Part shown: piece by piece, positions 6,459 through 12,344 of the stretch
How positions within the stretch are numbered: position 1 is the stretch's first letter
How the letters are laid out: every line of letters begins with the position of its first letter
NCBI GenBank assembly: GCA_009843625.1
Contig: VYDD01000400.1
Location: forward strand, 1 to 12,344
Source: Gammaproteobacteria bacterium
GTDB taxonomy: Bacteria > Gemmatimonadota > Gemmatimonadetes > Longimicrobiales > Gaopeijiaceae
Length of the DNA: 12,344 bases
Reading direction: 5' to 3'
Program-made: the position numbers and the translations under genes
The notes under the pieces: model-generated
Seen by the model: only the letters and a program-made list of their open reading frames with translations
Databases searched by the model: none
What the model was told of the DNA's origin: nothing

Positions 6459-7259
6459 ATGCCCAGCAAAACCCCGAACCCAGCCGGAGAAATGCCTTTT
6501 CTCGACCACCTCGAAGAGCTTCGCTGGCGCATCCTGTGGAGCCTGCTGGCGCTGGCGATCGGGGCGGTGGCGGGGTTCCTGCTGGTGCACTACGGGGACA
6601 TGCTCCAGGTGCTCTTCAGTCCTTACCGGGCGCTGTTTGGCGAGGATCAGACGCTCATCAACCTGAAGCCCACCGACGCGTTCTTCATCACGCTCAAGTA
6701 CGGGATCCTGATCGGGTTCCTCCTGGTGTTTCCCATCATCGTCTATCACGTCTGGTCGTTTCTGGCGCCGGCGCTCAAGAAGTCCGAGAAGCGGGTCATC
6801 GTGCCCTCGCTCTACATGGGACTGGTTCTGTTTCTTCTCGGCGTGCTGATGGCGTACTACATCGCGCTGCCGATCACCCTGGAGTTCCTGGTCGGGTTCC
6901 AGACGGAAATCATGAGCCCGCAGTGGACCGCCCAGGACTACTTCGGGTTCACGATTCAGCTGCTGGTGGCGTTCGGCATCATCTTCGAATTGCCGGTGGT
7001 CGTCATGATCCTGAGCGTACTGGGCCTTGTGACGCCGAAGTTCCTGCGCACCAAGCGCAGGCACGCGATCCTGCTCATCACGATCGTCGCGGCGCTCATC
7101 TCCCCGGGTGACGTCATCATGGTGACGCTGCTCATGATGGTGCCGCTGATCATCCTGTACGAGTTCTCGATCATGCTTTCGGTCATGATCTACCGGAAGC
7201 GCGAGGAGCGCGTCGCCGCCGCGGCCGATCCGCCGCCGGACTCCGTTCAGGCGGGATAG
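6459..7259 (+). CDS. tatC: TatC, twin-arginine translocase receptor subunit
   Basis: TatC recognises twin-arginine signal peptides and with TatA moves folded proteins across the inner membrane. It has 266 residues and six expected membrane segments at about 26-46, 78-98, 118-140, 162-185, 204-217 and 220-245. Family marks include MPFLDHLEELRWRI near the start, with Glu20 and Arg22 matching E. coli E15 and R17. VWSFLAPALKKSEKR carries Glu110, matching E103, and SPGDVIMVTLLMMVPLIILYE carries Asp218, matching D211. GCGGAG at 6444-6449 precedes ATG 6459 by 9 nt. No tatA or tatB is in the window, so TatA must be encoded elsewhere. lptD begins 2 nt after the stop, so the two genes are very probably co-transcribed. 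Confidence 0.96.
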   Translation: MPSKTPNPAGEMPFLDHLEELRWRILWSLLALAIGAVAGFLLVHYGDMLQVLFSPYRALFGEDQTLINLKPTDAFFITLKYGILIGFLLVFPIIVYHVWSFLAPALKKSEKRVIVPSLYMGLVLFLLGVLMAYYIALPITLEFLVGFQTEIMSPQWTAQDYFGFTIQLLVAFGIIFELPVVVMILSVLGLVTPKFLRTKRRHAILLITIVAALISPGDVIMVTLLMMVPLIILYEFSIMLSVMIYRKREERVAAAADPPPDSVQAG

Positions 7260-7261
7260 GC

Positions 7262-10216
7262 ATGGCCCCGGACCCGCGCCGCCGACGGGCGCGCCTCCCG
7301 ACCGCCCTGCTCCTGCCGCTGGTCGTGGCGAGCCTGCCCATCCCGGCGCACGGCCAGCAGCCCCCGGACTCGATTCCTCCGCCGGGGCCGCCCGACACGA
7401 CCGTTGTCGTTGACTCCGCCCGGGTACAGGTCCTCCAGGTGCTCCAACGCCTGGCCGCCCCGCCGCTGCCGGACTCGCTCCGGGAGCTGCCCGACTCGAC
7501 GGTACGGGCTTCCCGGCCGGTGGCCCCGGGTCCGGACTCCGTGCTCAACGCGCTGCTCTCGCTGCCGGGATACCAGGCCAGCCAGTACGAGGGCGCCGGG
7601 CTCGAGTTCGGGTCGAGCGGCGAGGTGGTCCTCTACGGCAACCCGGACGCGCGCGCGCGATTCTTCCGGGAAGGCGCCGAGCGCATGCAACTGGAGGCCG
7701 ATTCGTCCATCACCATGGACGACTCCACGAACCTGATCTGGACCGAGGGGGCCTCGGTGTTCACCGGGCGCGAGGGCGAACCCCTCAACAGCACCTCGAT
7801 GATCTACAGCCTCGACAGCCAGCGCGGCACCGCCTACAGCGCGCGCACCCGGTTCGCCGAAGGCGGCAGTCCCTGGAACGTGTTCGGCGACCTGCCCTCG
7901 GTGACGCCCGAGATCGTCCACGGGGCACACGTCGGCTTCACCTCCTGCGACCTGGAGCATCCGCACTACCACTTCGACACCAGCGAGATCAAGATCGTGG
8001 CGGGCAACATGCTGGTGGCGAGGTCGGTCAAGCTCTACTTCGCCGACGTTCCCGTCTTCTGGTTCCCCTTCATGTTCCAAAGCATCGAGCGCGGACGGGC
8101 CAGCGGCATCCTGACGCCGCGTTTCAGCGTGAACGACATCGTGCGCAGCTCGGCGGGCTACAGTCGCCGCGTCTCCAATCTGGGCTTCTACTGGGCCATC
8201 AACGATTACGCGGATGCATCGGTGGCCATGGACTGGTGGGCCGACAACTACGTGGGCGTTACCGGGACCCTGAACTACAGCTGGCTGCGGCAGTTTCTGC
8301 GTGGCAACGTCAACTTCCGCAACTTCTGGCGGCAGGACGGGAGCACGACGCTCGCCTTCAGCACCTCCCACAACTGGGAGCTCGACGAGCGTACGCGCTT
8401 CGAGATCCGGTCAAGCTACGCCTCCTCCACCGACTTCGTGCGCCAGAATTCCTTCGACCCGCGCGAGGTCACGCAGTCTATCGACTCGCAGGGTGGGATC
8501 AACCGGCGCTTCGACTGGGGCAACGTCTCCATGAGCGCCAACCGGCGCCAGTTCCTCTCCGACGACCGGGTGTCGCTCACGCTGCCTTCCGCCAACCTCT
8601 CGCTCTCGCCCATCACCTTCTTCTCCGCTCCGTCGTCGCGGGCCAGCTGGTACAACAACATCATCTGGACCGGAAGTGGGAACTACACGCGCAGCATCGA
8701 GGACCGGCTGGATCAGCCGCCGGGCGAGTTCAAGGAGAGCCTGGCCGACAAGGAGAACACGCGCGGAGGCCTGTCGTCCAGCCTGAGCCTGGGCGCGCTG
8801 TCCCTGTCGCACAGCCTGAGCTTCAACGAGGCGGTGACCAGGGACGGGCTGGAGGTCCTCGCGCCCGCCGCCGGCCTGGCGGCGGCGGACCGGCTCGAGG
8901 CCTGGTTCGGCAGCGTGGTCGCGCCCGCGGCCGACAGCGCGTTGCCGGAGCGCGTGGACCTGAGCAGCACCGACCTCACCTGGTCCCAGACCCTCAGCTA
9001 CCAGCAGCGCCTCATCGGGACGACCACCTTCACCCCGAATCTGTCCATGTCGGGAAAGGCGCTGCAGACGAACAAGATCCCGGAGGCGGGGTCGCTGGTT
9101 TCCGCGCCCACCCGCCTCTCCTTCGGCGCCGGTCTGAAGACCGACATCTATGGGCTTTGGCCGGGGGTGGGGGGCTTCTCCGCCATCCGCCACAAGCTCT
9201 CGCCCGGGTTCGACTATTCCTATGCGCCCGCGGTGACGCAGACGCAACTTCAGAACGCCGTCTTCGGCCGAGGGGAATTCCGCGCCAAGAACGAGATGCG
9301 GATCCGGCTGAACCAGACCTTCGAGGCGAAGCGCGAGACCGAGGAATCCGAGGAGGAGGAAGGAGAAGCCCCTCCCGATCCGAGCGGCGAACCCCGGCGG
9401 AGGGAGCGGGCGGAAATCGTTCAGTTGCTGGCCTTGCAGACCAGCGCCGTCAACTACGACTTCGTGCGCGCCGACTCTCTCGGCCAGTTCACGGACGGCT
9501 TCACGACCACCACGCTCTCCAACAGCATCAGTTCGGACTTTCTGCGCGGCCTGGAGATCCGCATGGAGCACCTGCTGTTCGACGAGAGCGGCCAGACAGG
9601 TGAGGGAAGGAAGTTTGCTCCGCATCTCTCCGGGCTCGATCTCTCCTTCTCCCTGAACGCGGCTTCCCCTCCTCTGCGGTGGATCGGAGGGCTGATCGGG
9701 CTGGGGGGCGACGGGGAGGCGGATCCGGAGCCGGATCCGGAAGAGGACGACCTGCTCGAAGAGGAAGACCCTTTCTCGGCGGCCAGCGGCCTCGACGAGA
9801 GCCAGATCGTGCCAGGTTTCGGCGACACCTCGCGCGACTTCGGCAGGCAAAGCGCCCAGGGACGCCCGGGCGGTGGTGGCGGCGGATGGGACGCCAATGT
9901 CTCCTATTCGCTACAGCGCCCGCGCCAGGCCGACCTGGTCCGGCAGATGGTTCAGCTCAACGTCCGGTTCGAGCCCACCGAGCTGTGGCGCGCGAGTTGG
10001 CGTACTTCCTACGACGTGGCGCTGGGATCCTTCAACGACCACATGATCACGTTCACCCGGCAACTGCATCGCTGGGAGGCCAACTTCGATTTCAGGCGCA
10101 CGGTCACGGGCAACTGGGCGTTCCGCTTCGAAGTGGCCCTGAGCGACAATCGCGATCTGAAGTTCGACTATCAGCAGTACGACCGATCCGATCCCCTGGC
10201 GAACCAGTTTCGCTAG
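7262..10216 (+). CDS. lptD: LptD-like outer-membrane LPS assembly porin
   Basis: LptD inserts lipopolysaccharide into the outer leaflet. It has 984 residues (E. coli 784). The signal peptide ends AHG|QQ near residue 31. About 32-110 is a Pro/Asp/Ser-rich stretch. An OstA/LptA-like periplasmic domain follows at about 110-235, including MQLEADSSITMDDSTNLIWT. The family marker VKLYFADVPVFWFPFMFQS is near 258-276, with RGRASGILTPRFS just after. The remainder alternates aromatic and polar residues as beta-strands of a large barrel and ends FRFEVALSDNRDLKFDYQQY. Cys229 is the only cysteine, so the two disulfides of E. coli LptD cannot form. Two acidic insertions lie at 692-719 and 817-836, and a six-glycine run near 870. 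ATG is 2 nt after tatC with only a weak ribosome site, so coupling is likely. The partner LptE is not in the window. It is probably the version annotated as putative LptD in Gemmatimonadota/Bacteroidota. Confidence 0.88.
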   Translation: MAPDPRRRRARLPTALLLPLVVASLPIPAHGQQPPDSIPPPGPPDTTVVVDSARVQVLQVLQRLAAPPLPDSLRELPDSTVRASRPVAPGPDSVLNALLSLPGYQASQYEGAGLEFGSSGEVVLYGNPDARARFFREGAERMQLEADSSITMDDSTNLIWTEGASVFTGREGEPLNSTSMIYSLDSQRGTAYSARTRFAEGGSPWNVFGDLPSVTPEIVHGAHVGFTSCDLEHPHYHFDTSEIKIVAGNMLVARSVKLYFADVPVFWFPFMFQSIERGRASGILTPRFSVNDIVRSSAGYSRRVSNLGFYWAINDYADASVAMDWWADNYVGVTGTLNYSWLRQFLRGNVNFRNFWRQDGSTTLAFSTSHNWELDERTRFEIRSSYASSTDFVRQNSFDPREVTQSIDSQGGINRRFDWGNVSMSANRRQFLSDDRVSLTLPSANLSLSPITFFSAPSSRASWYNNIIWTGSGNYTRSIEDRLDQPPGEFKESLADKENTRGGLSSSLSLGALSLSHSLSFNEAVTRDGLEVLAPAAGLAAADRLEAWFGSVVAPAADSALPERVDLSSTDLTWSQTLSYQQRLIGTTTFTPNLSMSGKALQTNKIPEAGSLVSAPTRLSFGAGLKTDIYGLWPGVGGFSAIRHKLSPGFDYSYAPAVTQTQLQNAVFGRGEFRAKNEMRIRLNQTFEAKRETEESEEEEGEAPPDPSGEPRRRERAEIVQLLALQTSAVNYDFVRADSLGQFTDGFTTTTLSNSISSDFLRGLEIRMEHLLFDESGQTGEGRKFAPHLSGLDLSFSLNAASPPLRWIGGLIGLGGDGEADPEPDPEEDDLLEEEDPFSAASGLDESQIVPGFGDTSRDFGRQSAQGRPGGGGGGWDANVSYSLQRPRQADLVRQMVQLNVRFEPTELWRASWRTSYDVALGSFNDHMITFTRQLHRWEANFDFRRTVTGNWAFRFEVALSDNRDLKFDYQQYDRSDPLANQFR

Positions 10217-10243
10217 GCACCGCTCACCCATCTGCGATGAGAG

Positions 10244-10265
10244 TGGGGATGAGCCCATCTCCCCA
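10244..10265 (+). terminator. Short hairpin after lptD
   Basis: TGGGGA (10244-10249) pairs with TCCCCA (10260-10265) around a 10-nt loop, 27 nt after the lptD stop. GAGA before and TCTC after could extend it past an internal loop. There is no T-run, so this is a weak candidate for ending the tatC-lptD transcript. The rest of the 162-nt gap to the next gene shows no gene and no convincing promoter. Confidence 0.28.
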
Positions 10266-10378
10266 TCGTCTCCCGTCACCCGATGCCGGCAGTTGTGGCA
10301 CACCTCGTGCAGACCACTGGGCACTGATTGGGTCGGAGACGCCTGCGATGCTCTCCGGGATGCCACGAGGAGGTGCCG

Positions 10379-11545
10379 ATGTTCGGTCACGGGGATGCGG
10401 TTGGACGATGTGCTCGCAGCTTAAAGGCGCTCCTTCTGCTGGGCACCCTGACGGCCTGCGACGAGGACGGAGTGCTCCTCAGTCTGGACGATCCCCCCGC
10501 GCCGCCGCGCGCGCTGGATGCCCACTATTTCGCAGGGGTGGTCACCGTCACATGGACCCTCGCGCCCGGCTGGAGCGGTGAGACCTTCCGCGTCTACTCC
10601 CGGCGCATCACCGACCGGGACTACTTTCTCATCGCCGAGGTGAGCAGCTGCGCGGAAGGAGCCTGCCATTACCGGGACGCGAACGTGGCGGCGGGGGCGA
10701 CCTACGAGTACTACGTGGCCGCGGTCGGGGCTTCGGGGCTGGAAACCCCTTCCAGCCACCTGGTGGAGGTGGCCGTGCCGATGCCGGATCCGCCCGCCGT
10801 GCCGGTTGCGGTCCTGGCGACGGCGCTGGACGGATCCGTCTTCCTCACCTGGAGCGACGACGCGCGCGCCGCCGAGGATTTTTCCCACTACAGGGTATAC
10901 CTCGAGGACGGCGATGTCTTCCTCCTGGGCGAGACGGACTCCGAGGGATTCCTCGACCTGCGGGCGAGCAACGGCGAGACCTACCACTATTTCGTTTCCG
11001 CCCTCGACGATCAGGGACACGAGAGCGGGGGCAGCTCGATGGCGAGCGCGACCCCGCGTCCCGACTACCACGGCGAGCTGATCTACTCCTATCTCGACGC
11101 GCCGTCGTCTTCGGGTTTTCGGTTCCCGCTGAACGAACAGGACGGACCCATCGTCCACGGCGACGCGCCCAGCCGCCACTTCCGGTTCGAACAGGACCAG
11201 GCCGGGTGGTGGCTGGTCCCCGGGCCGGGCGCCGAGATCCACAACCGGGTCTTTTCGACCAGCCAGCTCAAGTGCGGACCCGGGAGCGACGCCGGATGCA
11301 TCGACGTGACCGTCGCGCCCTCGCGGGACTACACCACCCAGGCGGTGGAAGCGCTGCCCGCGACCACCTACGTGCTTCGCTATTCGGGAGCCGGCGGCAA
11401 CCACTACGCGGCGGTGCGGATCACCAGCCAGGGCTACCTGGACGATGGCGCGGTGATGGTCTTCGACTGGGCCCATCAGCTTCAGCCCGGCAATGTGGGC
11501 CTGGAGCGCCGCGGGCCCGCAGCGCTCGTTCGCTACGGGACCTGA
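10379..11545 (+). CDS. Uncharacterised lipoprotein with two fibronectin-III-like domains
   Basis: I do not recognise this gene as a named family. It encodes 388 residues. A basic start and hydrophobic core end in the lipobox LTAC with Cys27 as the lipid anchor, followed at once by acidic DEDG. Two fibronectin type III-like domains follow at about 41-133 and 136-225. Each has the pattern of an early V-x-L/V-T-W strand, a later FRVYSRR or YRVYLED strand, and a TYEYYVAAVG or TYHYFVSALD strand. The region from about 226 to 388 has no domain I can name; it is rich in aromatic residues and looks like beta-structure. Close cysteine pairs C91/C96 and C299/C307 could form small disulfide loops. ATG 10379 is set by a strong GAGGAGG at 10367-10373; an in-frame TTG at 10328 gives a poor signal peptide. 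Fn3 domains suggest binding to a polymer or protein outside the cytoplasm; the ligand is unknown. Confidence 0.82.
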   Translation: MFGHGDAVGRCARSLKALLLLGTLTACDEDGVLLSLDDPPAPPRALDAHYFAGVVTVTWTLAPGWSGETFRVYSRRITDRDYFLIAEVSSCAEGACHYRDANVAAGATYEYYVAAVGASGLETPSSHLVEVAVPMPDPPAVPVAVLATALDGSVFLTWSDDARAAEDFSHYRVYLEDGDVFLLGETDSEGFLDLRASNGETYHYFVSALDDQGHESGGSSMASATPRPDYHGELIYSYLDAPSSSGFRFPLNEQDGPIVHGDAPSRHFRFEQDQAGWWLVPGPGAEIHNRVFSTSQLKCGPGSDAGCIDVTVAPSRDYTTQAVEALPATTYVLRYSGAGGNHYAAVRITSQGYLDDGAVMVFDWAHQLQPGNVGLERRGPAALVRYGT

Positions 11546-11547
11546 CA

Positions 11548-11601
11548 CCGAACCGGATCTTTCCCGGCAATCGGGGACGGCGCGTCCTCTGACCGGTTCG
11601 G
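11548..11601 (+). repeat. 9-bp inverted repeat enclosing an inner hairpin
   Basis: CCGAACCGG (11548-11556) and CCGGTTCGG (11593-11601) are perfect inverted copies. Inside, GGGGACG (11573-11579) pairs with CGTCCTC (11583-11589) over 7 bp with one G-T pair and a 3-nt loop. An alternative inner stem is CCCG/CGGG at 11563-11575. No T-run follows. The right arm ends one base before the -35 of the ftcD promoter, so it may be a transcript end for the lipoprotein gene, an operator, or both. Confidence 0.5.
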
Positions 11602-11602
11602 G

Positions 11603-11631
11603 TTGAGAGGGCGCCGCCGCCGGGGTATAAT
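11603..11631 (+). promoter_or_regulatory. Sigma70-type promoter of ftcD, predicted leaderless
   Basis: TTGAGA (11603-11608) and a perfect TATAAT (11626-11631) are 17 nt apart, the best promoter match I found in the window. The usual seven-base step from the end of the -10 to +1 lands on 11638, which is the A of the ATG start. There is no Shine-Dalgarno sequence between the -10 and the ATG. Confidence 0.7.
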
Positions 11632-11637
11632 CGCGGC

Positions 11638-12344
11638 ATGACCCCGGTCCTTGAAGCGGTCCCCAACTTCAGCGAAGGCCGCGACCTTGCTCTGGTACGC
11701 GAGTTTGCCCGGGTCATCGCCTCCGAGGGCGCCGAAGTGCTGGCCCGGAGCGCCGATCCGGACCACCATCGTTCGGTCATCTCCTTCGCCGGCCCTCCCC
11801 GGGTCGTGGAGCGGGCGGCCCTGTCGGTCGCGCGGCTGGCGGTGGAGACCATCGACATGCGGCGGCACGCGGGCGTACATCCGCGCGTGGGCGCCCTCGA
11901 CGTACTCCCGTTCATCCCCGCCCGGGGCCTTGGCCTGCAGGATGCGGCTGCGAGCGCCCGCAGGGTGGCGGAAGGGCTGGCCGCGATGGGGATACCCGTG
12001 TACCTGTACGGGACTGCCGGAACCGGCCGCTCCCTGTCCTCTCTGCGGGCCGGAGGCTTCGAGGCGCTCACGGGGGGGTTCCCGGCCGGCCGCGAGCCCG
12101 ATATCCTGCCTCGGCCCTGGGCTCATCCGGGCGTCCATCCGACGGCAGGCGTGACCTGCGTCGGAGCCCGGCCGCCCCTCCTCGCGTGGAATGTCTGCGT
12201 ATCGGGGTTATCGTTGGAGCAGGTGAAGGATGTCGCGGGCCGGCTGCGCGAGAGCAGCGGCGGATTTGTCGGGTTGAGGGCGCTGGGGCTATATCTGCCC
12301 ACCCCCACCGAATTACAGAAAACCATGAACCTGAAAAACATGGA
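11638..12344 (+). CDS. ftcD: Glutamate formimidoyltransferase, 3'-truncated by window end
   Basis: The enzyme moves the formimino group from N-formiminoglutamate to tetrahydrofolate, releasing glutamate at the end of one histidine-degradation route. 235 codons are visible, open to the window edge, against about 300 for a single-domain bacterial enzyme. Family marks are EAVPNFSEGRD at 6-16, DPDHHRSVISFAGPP at 40-54, IDMRRHAGVHPRVGALDV at 72-89, and VPVYLYG and AGVTCVGARPPLLAWNV later. His81 aligns with catalytic His82 of the human enzyme. The visible end, ALGLYLPTPTELQKTMNL, aligns without gaps to the human segment that ends in AQVSTNL, so the gene looks intact. The C-terminal subdomain lies beyond the window, and whether a cyclodeaminase domain is fused cannot be seen. 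ATG 11638 has no ribosome site but sits on the predicted transcription start. Confidence 0.93.
   Translation, partial: MTPVLEAVPNFSEGRDLALVREFARVIASEGAEVLARSADPDHHRSVISFAGPPRVVERAALSVARLAVETIDMRRHAGVHPRVGALDVLPFIPARGLGLQDAAASARRVAEGLAAMGIPVYLYGTAGTGRSLSSLRAGGFEALTGGFPAGREPDILPRPWAHPGVHPTAGVTCVGARPPLLAWNVCVSGLSLEQVKDVAGRLRESSGGFVGLRALGLYLPTPTELQKTMNLKNM

Noticed and set aside
9721..9741. Direct repeat GGATCCGGA in lptD as a possible recombination or protein-binding site
   Set aside because: It is just two copies of the same Asp-Pro-Glu codons in the acidic insertion, with no other sign of function.
8411..9850. 479-codon minus-strand and 455-codon plus-strand alternative frames inside lptD
   Set aside because: Both are Arg/Gly/Pro-rich shadows of the lptD frame, which has a continuous signal peptide, LptD motif and beta-barrel pattern.
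12300..12344. A-rich tail with rare codons (TTA, AAA) at the window end, possible chimera or frameshift in ftcD
   Set aside because: The translated end aligns without gaps to the human enzyme, keeping the Q-x-x-x-N-L pattern, so the composition follows from the Lys, Asn and Met residues.
1..12344. Mobile elements, CRISPR arrays, tRNA/rRNA genes, toxin-antitoxin or defence genes
   Set aside because: I looked for transposase or integrase motifs, spaced direct repeats and RNA-gene signatures on both strands and saw none. The window is ordinary envelope and housekeeping DNA apart from the points listed.

Overview
This is a GC-rich, densely coding window. Every gene I can support lies on the + strand. 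The genes are chromosomal housekeeping and cell-envelope genes of a diderm (two-membrane) bacterium. It has a complete Tol-Pal module, an LptD-type LPS-export porin, and lipoproteins with signal-peptidase-II motifs. The high GC, the gene order (tolQ-tolR-TonB/TolA-tolB-pal-cpoB, then nrdR, tatC, lptD) and the long, acidic, cysteine-poor LptD fit Gemmatimonadota or a nearby phylum better than Proteobacteria. That placement is inference, not proof.

Layout. (1) Positions 1-732 hold the 3' part of tsaB (tRNA t6A synthesis); its start lies outside the window. (2) Positions 862-5753 hold the Tol-Pal cluster. tolQ and tolR overlap by 4 nt, tolA follows after 16 nt, and tolB starts 1 nt after the tolA stop. 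A 128-nt leader with a 10-bp palindrome precedes pal, and cpoB (ybgF) follows. TolQ/TolR form the proton channel, TolA transmits the energy across the periplasm, and TolB, Pal and CpoB act at the peptidoglycan and outer membrane. (3) nrdR (5851-6348), a regulator of ribonucleotide reductase genes, sits between two hairpins. (4) tatC (6459-7259) and lptD (7262-10216) are separated by 2 nt and are probably translationally coupled. (5) A lipoprotein with two fibronectin-type-III-like domains and an unassigned C-terminal region occupies 10379-11545. (6) The 5' part of ftcD (glutamate formimidoyltransferase, histidine degradation) runs from 11638 past the window end.

The clearest regulatory signal is upstream of ftcD. 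TTGAGA-N17-TATAAT places the predicted +1 exactly on the A of the ATG, with no ribosome binding site between, which predicts a leaderless mRNA. A 9-bp inverted repeat enclosing an inner hairpin lies just upstream. Other points of interest are a Pal with a tandem-repeated Ala/Arg/Glu stalk beside a TolA with a Pro/Glu linker, an LptD with a single cysteine, and the uncharacterised Fn3 lipoprotein with acidic residues right after its lipid-anchor cysteine.

I found no mobile element, CRISPR array, tRNA, rRNA, defence system or clearly new multi-gene system. There is no gene-free stretch longer than about 165 bases.
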